A DNA stretch of 64,000 nt from Actinomycetota bacterium (GTDB lineage Bacteria; Actinomycetota; Acidimicrobiia; Acidimicrobiales; Ilumatobacteraceae). Both the position numbers and the translations under genes were made by a program. Of this stretch, positions 55,238-63,447 are shown one piece after another; the first letter of the stretch is position 1; each line of letters begins with the position of its first letter. The stretch lies in NCBI GenBank assembly GCA_963169665.1, contig CAUJET010000043.1, positions 1-64,000 of the forward strand. Reading direction: 5' to 3'. Under the pieces are notes generated by a model. The model made no database searches and had not been told where the DNA came from. It was given only the letters and a program-made list of their open reading frames with translations.

Positions 55238-57498
55238 GCAGCATCTACGAACCCGGGTTCCAGGGCCACATCGGCCGCACCTACCGCGACTCCACGCCCT
55301 GGTGGCCCGAACCGCCGGCCGGCCTCGGCGGCCCGAACATCGTGATGATCGTCCTCGACGATCTCGGCTTCTCGCACTTCGGCGCCTACGGCTCCACGCT
55401 CCGGTCGCCGAACGTCGACCGCCTCGCCGCCAACGGCCTCCGCTACACCAGCTTCCACACCACGGCGCTGTGCTCGCCCACTCGCGCCGCGCTGCTCACC
55501 GGCCGCAACCACCACAGCGTCGGCATGCGCGGCGTCTCCAACTGGAGCACCGGCTTCCCGCACATGCGTGGCGGCATCTCTGACCGCGCCGCCACGCTCG
55601 CCGAACTCCTGCGCGACCAGGGCTACGCCACGTTCGCCACCGGCAAGTGGCACCTCGCCCCGATGGAGGAGACGTCGGCCGCCGGTCCGCACCACAACTG
55701 GCCGCTGCAGAAGGGCTTCGACAAGTTCTACGGCTTCCTGCAGGGCGAGACCGACCAGTTCTTCCCCGAGCTCACCCGCGACAACACCCACATCGACCCG
55801 CCCGCGGGCCCCGACGACGGCTATCACGTCAGCGAGGACATCGTCGACCAGAGCATCGCCTACATCAACGACCTCGTGTCGGTGCGGCCCGACCGCCCGT
55901 TCTTCCACTACCTCGCGTTCGGTGCGATGCACGCGCCGCACCAGGCGCCGCAGTCGTACCTCGACCGGTGGAAGGGTCACTTCGACGAGGGCTACGAGGT
56001 GTTCCGCGAGCGCTGGTTCGCACGCCAGATCGAGCTCGGCATCATCCCTGCCGGCACGACGCTCGCACCGCTGAACCCCGGCGTGCCCCGCTGGACCGAC
56101 CTCACCGACAACCAGCGCGCCTTCGCCTGCCGGCTGCAGGAGGCGTTCGCCGCGATGCTCGAGCACACCGACGACCAGATCGGTCGGCTCATGACGTACC
56201 TCACCGACCGAGGGCTGATCGACGACACGGTCGTGCTCGTGATGAGCGACAACGGCGCCAGCCGCGAGGGCGGACCGTTCGGCGTGATGGACGAGTTCAG
56301 CTTCTTCAACGCGATGTGGGAGGACATCGACGACATCGTCGCCAACCGCCTCGACGACATCGGCACCCCGCACTCGCACAGCAACTACCCGTGGGGCTGG
56401 GCCCAGGCCGGCAACTCGCCGCTGCGCTGGTACAAGCAGAACACGTACGGCGGCGGCGTGCGCGACCCGCTCATCGTGCACTGGCCGGCCGGCATCGACG
56501 CCTCGGTCGCCGGACAGATCCGCCAGCAGTTCTGCCACGCCGTCGACATCACGCCCACCCTGCTCGAGATCACCGGCACCGCGGCGCCGACCACGTACAA
56601 GGGCGTCGAGCAGCTGCCGATGCACGGACGCAGCATCGTGCCCACCTTCGCCGACGCGGCGGCACCGCCACCGCGGCGCGTGCAGTACTTCGAGCAGATG
56701 GGCCACCGTGGCATCTGGGCCGACGGCTGGAAGGCCACCACCTACCACGAGGCCGGTCAGCCGTTCGAGAGCGACCAGTGGGGGCTGTTCCACCTCGACG
56801 AGGACTTCAGCGAGTGCCACGACCTCGCGGCCGAACACCCGGAGAAGCTGCAGGAGCTGATCGAGCTGTGGTGGATCGAGGCCGGCGACAAGGGCGTGCT
56901 GCCCCTCGACGACCGCACCATCGAGCTGTTCGGCGGCGCACCGCGGCCGGGCACCGTGCACGCCCGGCCGAACTACGTGTACGTGCCGCCCCTGTCGCAC
57001 ATCCCCTCCGACGCCTCACCGTCGCTCGGCGCCCGCGCCTGGACCGTCACCGCCGACGTCACCGTCGCCGCGGGCGACCAGGGTGTGCTCTACGCCCGTG
57101 GCAGTCACAACGTGGGCCACAGCTTCTTCGTGAAGGACGGCGTGCTGCACTTCGACTACAACGCGCTCGGCACCCATTCACGGGCGAGTTCGCCGGTGTC
57201 GCTCAGCCCCGGGCGCCACTCGATCACCGCCCGGTTCGATCGCGAGGGCAAGGCCGGTTCGATCGTGATCGGTGTCGACGGCACCGACCTCGCGTCGACG
57301 CCGGTGCCGAAGATCGTGCGGATGCTCGGCAGCACCGGCACCGACATCGGCCGCGATGCGCTCTCGCCCGTGGTCGACGACTACGACGGCACGTTCCCGT
57401 TCACGGGCACGATCCATTCCGTCACCTTCGACATCCGCAGCAAGCGTGATGCCGCCGACATCGCCGCGATCGCGGCGACCGAGATGGCCAGGGAGTGA
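55234..57498 (+). CDS. Type I sulfatase, long form
   Basis: 754 residues. FGly consensus CSPTR (C80) in ALCSPTRAALLTGRN; metal residues in VLDDLGFSHFG, GKWHLAPM, MSDNGASREGG. The C-terminal 150 residues (YVYVPPLSHIPSDASPSLGA... DGVLHFDYNALGTH) form a beta-rich domain, as in arylsulfatases of the AslA/phosphonate hydrolase group. It hydrolyses a sulfate ester. It is coupled to the SDR and followed closely by the DinB-like gene. Confidence 0.92.
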   Translation: MSSIYEPGFQGHIGRTYRDSTPWWPEPPAGLGGPNIVMIVLDDLGFSHFGAYGSTLRSPNVDRLAANGLRYTSFHTTALCSPTRAALLTGRNHHSVGMRGVSNWSTGFPHMRGGISDRAATLAELLRDQGYATFATGKWHLAPMEETSAAGPHHNWPLQKGFDKFYGFLQGETDQFFPELTRDNTHIDPPAGPDDGYHVSEDIVDQSIAYINDLVSVRPDRPFFHYLAFGAMHAPHQAPQSYLDRWKGHFDEGYEVFRERWFARQIELGIIPAGTTLAPLNPGVPRWTDLTDNQRAFACRLQEAFAAMLEHTDDQIGRLMTYLTDRGLIDDTVVLVMSDNGASREGGPFGVMDEFSFFNAMWEDIDDIVANRLDDIGTPHSHSNYPWGWAQAGNSPLRWYKQNTYGGGVRDPLIVHWPAGIDASVAGQIRQQFCHAVDITPTLLEITGTAAPTTYKGVEQLPMHGRSIVPTFADAAAPPPRRVQYFEQMGHRGIWADGWKATTYHEAGQPFESDQWGLFHLDEDFSECHDLAAEHPEKLQELIELWWIEAGDKGVLPLDDRTIELFGGAPRPGTVHARPNYVYVPPLSHIPSDASPSLGARAWTVTADVTVAAGDQGVLYARGSHNVGHSFFVKDGVLHFDYNALGTHSRASSPVSLSPGRHSITARFDREGKAGSIVIGVDGTDLASTPVPKIVRMLGSTGTDIGRDALSPVVDDYDGTFPFTGTIHSVTFDIRSKRDAADIAAIAATEMARE

Positions 57499-57500
57499 CC

Positions 57501-58079
57501 ATGACCGACGCCTCGTCCCCACTCGTGCTCGATTCGTTGCAGCGCCGTATGAAGGCGCTCGAATCGCTGTACGAACAGGCCGTCACCACGATGGACCTCC
57601 AGCACGTGAACCACTTCGAACGCGAGGGTGTGCTGCCGATCGCGTTCAGCCTGTTCCACTACCTGAACATGCACGACGCCTCGTTCATGATGATCACCGG
57701 TGTCGCACCGATCTGGAACGCCGACTGGCAGGCGCGGGTGCAGATGACGATCGACGACCATGGCAAGCACAAGACCGTCGACGAGATGATCCACCAGCGC
57801 ATCGGCGACTACGACGCCTACATCGAGTACCAGCGCGCCGTGTTCGCCCGCACCCACGCGCACCTCGCGTCGATCGACGCGAGCGAACTCGACCGGGTCG
57901 TGATCCCGCACCCGTTCCCGCCGCAGATCGCGTCGACGTACAGCGCACGCGTGGCCGGTCCGCAGGGCATCACCGTGCTCGATGCGTTCGAGTGCTGGAT
58001 CTACCAGCACGGCCTGCGCCACATGGGCGAGATCGAGCTCGCGCGGGGCCTCGTCGGCCTCAACGGCATGACCAGCTGA
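57501..58079 (+). CDS. DinB-like four-helix metal protein
   Basis: 192 residues, all helical. The C-terminal segment AFECWIYQHGLRHMGEIELA with two histidines is typical of DinB/YfiT-type proteins that bind a divalent metal. N-terminal helices are QRRMKALESLYEQAVTTMDL and VNHFEREGVLPIAFSLFHYL. The ATG at 57501 follows the sulfatase stop; GTG 57495 overlaps it and is an alternative. Possible thiol-transferase activity. The element copy B lies just beyond its stop. Confidence 0.78.
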   Translation: MTDASSPLVLDSLQRRMKALESLYEQAVTTMDLQHVNHFEREGVLPIAFSLFHYLNMHDASFMMITGVAPIWNADWQARVQMTIDDHGKHKTVDEMIHQRIGDYDAYIEYQRAVFARTHAHLASIDASELDRVVIPHPFPPQIASTYSARVAGPQGITVLDAFECWIYQHGLRHMGEIELARGLVGLNGMTS

Positions 58080-58084
58080 CCCCC

Positions 58085-58190
58085 GCGATGAGAGATGAGC
58101 GCCCCACGCGGGCCCATCTCTCATCGCCGTGTGGGGCGACCGGTACCCGATGAGAGATCGGTGCGCCAGGGCCGCTCATCTCTCATCGCG
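58085..58190 (+). repeat. GATGAGAGAT double-hairpin element, copy B
   Basis: Hairpin 1 is a perfect 13-bp stem, 58085-58097 with 58115-58127 (CGATGAGAGATG core). Hairpin 2 is a perfect 11-bp stem, 58148-58158 with 58178-58188. The start, TGACCCCCGCGATGAGAG, is nearly identical to copy C after its gene's stop codon. It occupies the whole gap between the convergent DinB-like and LLM genes. Confidence 0.88.
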
Positions 58191-58196
58191 AACTCG

Positions 58197-59054
58197 TCAG
58201 GCGGCGGCTCTCGCGAGTTCGCCGTAGCGGTCGAGCATGCGCAGCGTGGCGTCACGGGTGTCGACCGGGATGCTCAGGGTCACGCGTTCGACGCCCTCGG
58301 CCTCGAGGCTGCGGAACGAATCGAGATCGGGCTTCGCGTCGGCCACGGTGATCGAGATCGTCGACGGGTCGCGGCCCTGGCGCTCGCACTCGGCGTGCAG
58401 CAGCGCGAGCCGATCGGCGATCGAGGCGCGACCCGAGACGGGGAACCAGCCGTCGGCATAACGGACGACGTGACGCAACATGCGCGGTCCCCACCCCCCA
58501 CCGATGACGATCGGCGGGTGCGGTCGCTGCGTCGGCTTCGGCCACGCCCAGCTCTCGCCGAAGTCGACGAACCGTCCGTGGTACTCGGCGGTCTCCTGGG
58601 TCCACAGCAGCTTCATCGCCGCGATCTTCTCGGCGACCACGTCCCACCGGTCGGCCAGGGCGACGCCGTGGTGGCCCATCTCGTCCTCGTTCCAGCCCAT
58701 CCCGATCCCGAAGATCATCCGACCCTTCGACAACCAGTCGACCGTGGCGACCTCCTTCGCGAGCTGCAGCACGTCTCGCTGCGCAGGGAGGGCGACGCCC
58801 GTGCCGATGCGCAGCGTGGTGGTGACCGCGGCCGCCGCGCCGAGCGCGACGAACGGGTCGATCATCCGCTTGTACACGTCGGGGATCGGTGCGCTGCCGT
58901 CGCGGCTGCCGGGCCACGGGGTGATGCGGCTCGTGGGGATGTGCGAGTGGTCGGGGAACAGCAGGCACTCGAACCCACGCTGTTCGACCTCGACGGCGAG
59001 CTCGTCGGGCGGGATCGTCTCGTCGCTGCAGTAGAGGGCCAGGCCGACCTTCAT
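58197..59054 (-). CDS. F420-type LLM oxidoreductase
   Basis: 285 residues of luciferase-like TIM barrel. VGLALYCSDETIPPDELAVE and FECLLFPDHSHIPTSRITPW at the N-terminus, RIGTGVALPAQRDVLQLAKE, GRMIFGIGMGWNEDEMGHHG and HPPIVIGGGWGPRMLRHVVR, are typical of the TIGR03619-type F420-dependent subfamily. Its substrate is unknown. It ends 6 bp from copy B. Followed on the minus strand after 7 bp of the acyl-CoA ligase. Confidence 0.88.
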   Translation of the reverse strand: MKVGLALYCSDETIPPDELAVEVEQRGFECLLFPDHSHIPTSRITPWPGSRDGSAPIPDVYKRMIDPFVALGAAAAVTTTLRIGTGVALPAQRDVLQLAKEVATVDWLSKGRMIFGIGMGWNEDEMGHHGVALADRWDVVAEKIAAMKLLWTQETAEYHGRFVDFGESWAWPKPTQRPHPPIVIGGGWGPRMLRHVVRYADGWFPVSGRASIADRLALLHAECERQGRDPSTISITVADAKPDLDSFRSLEAEGVERVTLSIPVDTRDATLRMLDRYGELARAAA

Positions 59055-59061
59055 CGCCGCC

Positions 59062-60573
59062 TCACCGGATCGGTTCCGACGTGGTCGGCAGGTCGGCGTA
59101 CTCGGCGCGCAGCTCGGCCTTCAGCACCTTGTTGCTCATGTTGCGCGGCAACGGCGTGTCGCGGACCACGAGGTAGCGCGGGAGCTTGAAGTCGGCGAGC
59201 ACGCCCTCGCAGCGATCGAGGACCGCTCGGCCGTCGAGCGGACGACCGTCCGTGACGACGATGACCGCGGGCGTCTCGCCCCACCGCTCGTCCGGCACAC
59301 CGATGACCGCGAGCTCGACGATGCCCTCGATGCCCGACAGCTGACGTTCGATCTCGGCCGGGTACACGTTCAGCCCGCCGGAGATCAGCATGTCCTTGGC
59401 GCGGTCGACCACGTAGAAGTAGCCGTCGGCGTCCATCGTGCCGAGATCGCCGGTGTGGCACCAGCCCTCGCGCAGCGTGGCCGCGGTGGCCTCGGGGTTG
59501 CGCCAGTAGCCCTGCATCACCTCGGGCCCCTTGATGCAGATCTCGCCGACGGTGCCCGGGGGCACCTCGTTGCCGTCGGGATCGCAGATGCGCGCCTGGC
59601 TGTGCATCGCCGGCACCCCGCACGAACCCACCTTCTCCATCGACTGGTGGTACGGCAGGGTGATGCCCGATGCACTCACCTCGGTGAGCGAGTACGTCTG
59701 GGTCATCGTGATGCCGCGGTCGAGATAGGTGCGCAACAGCGGGATCGGCACGGTCGCGCCTCCCGAGCTCGCGCACCGGATCGACGAGATGTCGGTCGCA
59801 GCGAAGTCGGGGTGCAGGCTCATCATCTGGAACAAGGTCGGCACGGCCATGAACACCGTGATCCGCTGGGTCTCGATGAGGTGCAGCGCGCGGCCCGGCT
59901 CGAACGCCGGCTCGAGCACCAGGGTCGCTCCGCTCCACAGCGCCACCATCGACAGCGCGAGGCCGCCGGTGAACGCGAGCGGGAACGGCAGCAGGATCCG
60001 GTCGTTGCGGTTGATGCCGCCCTGCAGCGCACGGACCATCGACGCGTAGAACCAGCTCTGATGCGTGAGCACCGCACCCTTCGGGTCGCCCGTGGTGCCG
60101 GACGTGAAGCAGATGAACCACGGGTCGTCGGGGTCGACGTGCGGCGCAGCGAACGTGCCGTCGTTCGCCATCAGGTCGGTGTAGGAGTCGCCGTCGACGT
60201 CGATCACCGTGAGGGCCCGCTGCTCGGCCGCGAGCGACAGGCCGCCGGCGAGCGCCGACTCGGTCACGACCACGTCGCCATCGGCGTTGTCGACCACGAA
60301 CGCGAGCTCGTGCGGCGTGAAGCGCAGGTTGAACGGCGCCACGATCGCGCCGAGTCGGGCGGCCGCGACGTACACCTCGATGAACTCCGGCCGGTTCGAC
60401 ATCAACAGGCCCACGCGGTCGCCGTGGCCGACACCGAGCCGTGCGAGGCCCGCCGCCACGCGGTCGGCCCACGACGACAGCTCGCGCCATGTCAGCTCCC
60501 GGTCGCCGAACCGGATCGCGACGGCATCACCCTGCCAGCGCGCCCAGTAGGCGACGGTGTCTCCCCAGATCAT
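59062..60573 (-). CDS. Acyl-CoA synthetase (AMP-binding) family protein
   Basis: 503 residues. The P-loop-like motif is FTSGTTGDPKGAVLTHQS, the TYSLTEVS motif follows, then GEICIKGPEVMQGYWRNPEA and the A-loop TGDLGTMDADGYFYVVDRAK with DMLISGGLNVYPAEIE. The catalytic lysine is in NKVLKAELR. It activates a carboxylic acid as its CoA thioester. It lies upstream of the LLM gene and is divergent from the CoA-transferase, suggesting a fatty or aromatic acid catabolic unit. Confidence 0.93.
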   Translation of the reverse strand: MIWGDTVAYWARWQGDAVAIRFGDRELTWRELSSWADRVAAGLARLGVGHGDRVGLLMSNRPEFIEVYVAAARLGAIVAPFNLRFTPHELAFVVDNADGDVVVTESALAGGLSLAAEQRALTVIDVDGDSYTDLMANDGTFAAPHVDPDDPWFICFTSGTTGDPKGAVLTHQSWFYASMVRALQGGINRNDRILLPFPLAFTGGLALSMVALWSGATLVLEPAFEPGRALHLIETQRITVFMAVPTLFQMMSLHPDFAATDISSIRCASSGGATVPIPLLRTYLDRGITMTQTYSLTEVSASGITLPYHQSMEKVGSCGVPAMHSQARICDPDGNEVPPGTVGEICIKGPEVMQGYWRNPEATAATLREGWCHTGDLGTMDADGYFYVVDRAKDMLISGGLNVYPAEIERQLSGIEGIVELAVIGVPDERWGETPAVIVVTDGRPLDGRAVLDRCEGVLADFKLPRYLVVRDTPLPRNMSNKVLKAELRAEYADLPTTSEPIR

Positions 60574-60658
60574 CGGTCCCCCACGTGTCGAAGATGCCGA
60601 CCATATGGCGTCGGTCCGATCATCGACGAGCCGATCTCGTCCGTCCGGTGGGCCCCGT

Positions 60659-60680
60659 GTTGACGCAAATCAACGTTGAC
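60659..60680. promoter_or_regulatory. GTTGA-N6-TCAAC plus GTTGAC site in the ligase/transferase gap
   Basis: GTTGA (60659-60663), CGCAAA, and TCAAC (60670-60674) form an inverted repeat, with GTTGAC repeated at 60675. It lies between the divergent ligase (60573) and the CoA-transferase (60711). It may be an operator for a local regulator, which is not next to it. Confidence 0.35.
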
Positions 60681-60710
60681 CGGCCGTCGCCTGCTGCGCA
60701 GGCTGACGTC

Positions 60711-62018
60711 GTGCGTCCCACCACTGAGCTCACCGGCAGCGGATCCTTCGCGTCGGCCTTCCCCGTCACCAGCCTCGCCGTCGAGTCGGTCGCACTCGCC
60801 GCAGAGGCGATCAGCGACGTCGTCGGTCTCGACTCGCCATCGCCGCACGTGGTGATCGACCGTGACCTCGCCTCGTGCTGGTTCGCCGGGTCGGTGCTGC
60901 CCGAGGGGTGGGAACTGCCGCCCGTGTGGGACCCGATCGCGGGCGATCACGCCACGGCCGACGGGTGGATCCGGCTGCACACGAACGCGCCGCGCCACCG
61001 ACGCGCCGCCCTGACCGCACTCGGCTTCTCGCCCGACGCCGACGCGCCCCGCCAGGCCGTCGCCGACGCGGTGCTCACCTGGACGGCCGACGCGTTGGAA
61101 TCGGCGGTGGTCGATGCCGGTGGCGCTGCGGCGGCGATGCGCAGCGTCGACGACTGGGCGGCCCATCCCCAGGGCCGCGCGGTCGCCGTCGAACCGCTCG
61201 TGCATCGATCGATCGGCACCGACGGACTGCCGGGTCGACCCGGCCCGGCCGATCGCCCGCTCGAGGGCGTGCGCGTGCTCGACCTCACCCGGGTGCTCGC
61301 CGGGCCGGTCGCCACCCGCTTCCTCGCCGGCTTCGGTGCCGACGTGCTGCGGATCGATCCGCCCGACTGGGACGAACCCGCCGTCGTGCCCGAGGTGACG
61401 CTCGGCAAACGGTGCGCGCGCCTCGACGCCCGCACGGACGACGGCCGAGCACAGCTCCGCCGGCTGCTCGCCGCGGCCGACGTGCTGGTGCACGGCTACC
61501 GGCCCGGTGTGCTCGACGCGCTCCTCGGTCTCGACGCCGGCGGGCGGGGGGAGCTGCGACCGGGCCTCGTGGAGGTGTGCCTCGACGCCTACGGCTGGAC
61601 CGGTCCGTGGTCGGCCCGACGCGGCTTCGACAGTCTGGTGCAGATGAGCAGCGGCATCGCCGCCGCCGGGATGCGCTGGGCGGGGCGGGACGTGCCCACT
61701 CCGTTGCCGGTACATGCGCTCGACCACGCCACCGGCTACCTGATGGCGGCGGAGGTGATCGACGGGCTGCGGGCGAGATGGGAGACCGGCCGTGGCTCGG
61801 CGAGCCGGGTCTCGCTGGCCAGGACGGCGGTGTGGCTCACCGGGTTGCCAGCGGACGCCGACGGCCCGCCTCCCGAAACGCCGTGGGGTGACGCGACGTT
61901 CGAGGCGACCCCGTGGGGTCCCGCTCACCGGTTGCGCCCGCCGGTCACGATCGTCGGCACCCCGATGCGGTGGGACCGACCGGCGTCGACGCTCGGATCG
62001 GACGACCCCCGCTGGTGA
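60711..62018 (+). CDS. CaiB/BaiF-type (class III) CoA-transferase family protein
   Basis: 435 residues. The class III core is visible: GVRVLDLTRVLAGPVATRFL, AGFGADVLRIDPPDWDE, LVHGYRPGVLDALL and GFDSLVQMSSGIAAAG. In typical family members the N-terminal active-site Asp lies in a region resembling LDLTRVLAGP; here the first 180 residues are an extra N-terminal part (FPVTSLAVESVALAAEAISD...). GTG 60711 is chosen; an earlier GTG 60657 is in frame. It moves CoA between acids. It is divergent from the ligase. Confidence 0.85.
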   Translation: MRPTTELTGSGSFASAFPVTSLAVESVALAAEAISDVVGLDSPSPHVVIDRDLASCWFAGSVLPEGWELPPVWDPIAGDHATADGWIRLHTNAPRHRRAALTALGFSPDADAPRQAVADAVLTWTADALESAVVDAGGAAAAMRSVDDWAAHPQGRAVAVEPLVHRSIGTDGLPGRPGPADRPLEGVRVLDLTRVLAGPVATRFLAGFGADVLRIDPPDWDEPAVVPEVTLGKRCARLDARTDDGRAQLRRLLAAADVLVHGYRPGVLDALLGLDAGGRGELRPGLVEVCLDAYGWTGPWSARRGFDSLVQMSSGIAAAGMRWAGRDVPTPLPVHALDHATGYLMAAEVIDGLRARWETGRGSASRVSLARTAVWLTGLPADADGPPPETPWGDATFEATPWGPAHRLRPPVTIVGTPMRWDRPASTLGSDDPRW

Positions 62019-62042
62019 GAGCCGCCGCTGCCACGTCGCGCG

Positions 62043-63260
62043 TCAGGCGGCGGCGCGGGTGCGGCGCAACAGCGGATCGGCGAGGCGCAACGCGCCGTCG
62101 GCGACCTTCAGCACCGTGCCGGCCGCGCCGGGGGTGCGGCTGTCGACCAGGTTGCCCATCACCGCGAGGGTGATGTCGGCCGCGGCCTGGGTGCCCACGG
62201 CGATCCGCAGGCCGGGCTTGAGCAACCACGGGTGACCGATGAGGAAGCTGAACCGACGCCCGGTGCGCAGGAAGCTGTCGAAGCGCTCGCCGACGAGCTG
62301 GTCGTAGACGGCCGGGGCCGTGGCCGGGTTGGCGAGGAACTGCTCGGTCGCGAGCATGCCGCTCTCGAGGCCGTAGTCGATGCCCTCGCCGTTCATCGGG
62401 TTGACGAAACCGGCCGCGTCGCCGACGGCGAGCCAGCCCGGTCCGCTGCGGCGCACGCAGCTCATCGGCAGCCGCCACGCACGGGGCTTGTCGAGGTAGC
62501 CGCCGAGGCCCCACGGTTCGCGCACGATCGCCGCGTACTGGTCGAGCAGGGTGTTGAGGTTGAGCTTCTTGAAGCCCTTCATGGTGCTGAGCGCACCGAC
62601 ACCGATGTTCACGGTGCCGTCGCCGGCGGGGAACATCCAGCCGTAGCCGGGCACCGGGGTGCCATGTTCGTCGCGCAGCGACAGGCAGGCCTCGAGATGG
62701 CGCTCCGCGTGCCGAGGCGTGGGGGCGTACGCCCGGATGGCGAGTCCGAACGGCTCGTTGGGGTCGCGCTCGGCGCCGAGCAGCTTCGCGGCCGCACCCT
62801 GGGCGCCTGCGGCCAGCACGGTGAGGGGTGCACGCCACGACTCGCCACCGGCGCGCACGCCGACCACACGGTCGCCCTCGAGCTCGGGCAGCGCCTCGCA
62901 CTCGAAGCGCACGTCGGCACCGGCCTCGATCGCGACGTCGATGAGGTGGGTGTCGAAGCGATGCCGCGGCCACACGGCGCCGTGGTTGGGGAACCGGTCG
63001 GTGGTGGGCCAGGCCAGCTCGCGGGTCTTCTTGCCCGCGATCATGCGCAGACCGTCGATGCGGTGCGCCGGCGAGAGGTCGATCTTGAGCTCCTCGAGGG
63101 CGGCCACCGCTCGCGGGGTGAGGCCGTCGCCGCACACCTTGTCGCGGCCGTGCGGACCCTTCTCGAACACCACGACCCGCACGCCGGCGCGTGCCGCGAC
63201 GATGGCGGCCGCAGCGCCCGCCGGGCCACCGCCGATGACGATCAGGTCGCACTGGTTCAC
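62043..63260 (-). CDS. Geranylgeranyl-reductase-family FAD oxidoreductase, MenJ-like
   Basis: 405 residues. The FAD motif is IVIGGGPAGAAAAIVAARAG, then KVCGDGLTPRAVAALEEL (family motif CGDGL), HRFDTHLIDVAIEAG, and GDAAGFVNPMNGEGIDYGLE for the second FAD contact. MenJ (Rv0561c) saturates an isoprenyl double bond of menaquinone in mycobacteria; related enzymes reduce geranylgeranyl groups. It is convergent with the CoA-transferase, and preceded by element copy C. Confidence 0.9.
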   Translation of the reverse strand: MNQCDLIVIGGGPAGAAAAIVAARAGVRVVVFEKGPHGRDKVCGDGLTPRAVAALEELKIDLSPAHRIDGLRMIAGKKTRELAWPTTDRFPNHGAVWPRHRFDTHLIDVAIEAGADVRFECEALPELEGDRVVGVRAGGESWRAPLTVLAAGAQGAAAKLLGAERDPNEPFGLAIRAYAPTPRHAERHLEACLSLRDEHGTPVPGYGWMFPAGDGTVNIGVGALSTMKGFKKLNLNTLLDQYAAIVREPWGLGGYLDKPRAWRLPMSCVRRSGPGWLAVGDAAGFVNPMNGEGIDYGLESGMLATEQFLANPATAPAVYDQLVGERFDSFLRTGRRFSFLIGHPWLLKPGLRIAVGTQAAADITLAVMGNLVDSRTPGAAGTVLKVADGALRLADPLLRRTRAAA

Positions 63261-63339
63261 GCCCGACAGCCTGCCAGCGACGACGCCCGATCACCCCACC
63301 GTCGCCCGGCGGATTCCGTCACAGCCCGGTCCGCCCTGG

Positions 63340-63443
63340 CGATGAGAGATGAGTGCCGGTACCGACCCCAACTCTCATCGGGGCCAAGCGTGTCGCCAGG
63401 GTGATGAGAGATGAGGTCGCCACAGGCACTCATCTCTCATCGC
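63340..63443 (-). repeat. GATGAGAGAT double-hairpin element, copy C
   Basis: Read on the minus strand, the first hairpin has 13-bp perfect arms, GATGAGAGATGAG and CTCATCTCTCATC (63403-63415 and 63429-63441). The second has 9-bp perfect arms, 63340-63348 with 63372-63380. On this strand TGACCCC-GCGATGAGAGATGAG follows the stop of the epimerase, matching copy B after the DinB stop. Confidence 0.87.
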
Positions 63444-63447
63444 GGGG

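Noticed and set aside
6157-63443. GATGAGAGAT elements as CRISPR repeats
   Set aside because: Each is a pair of palindromes, single at three distant sites, without an array of unique spacers or cas genes.
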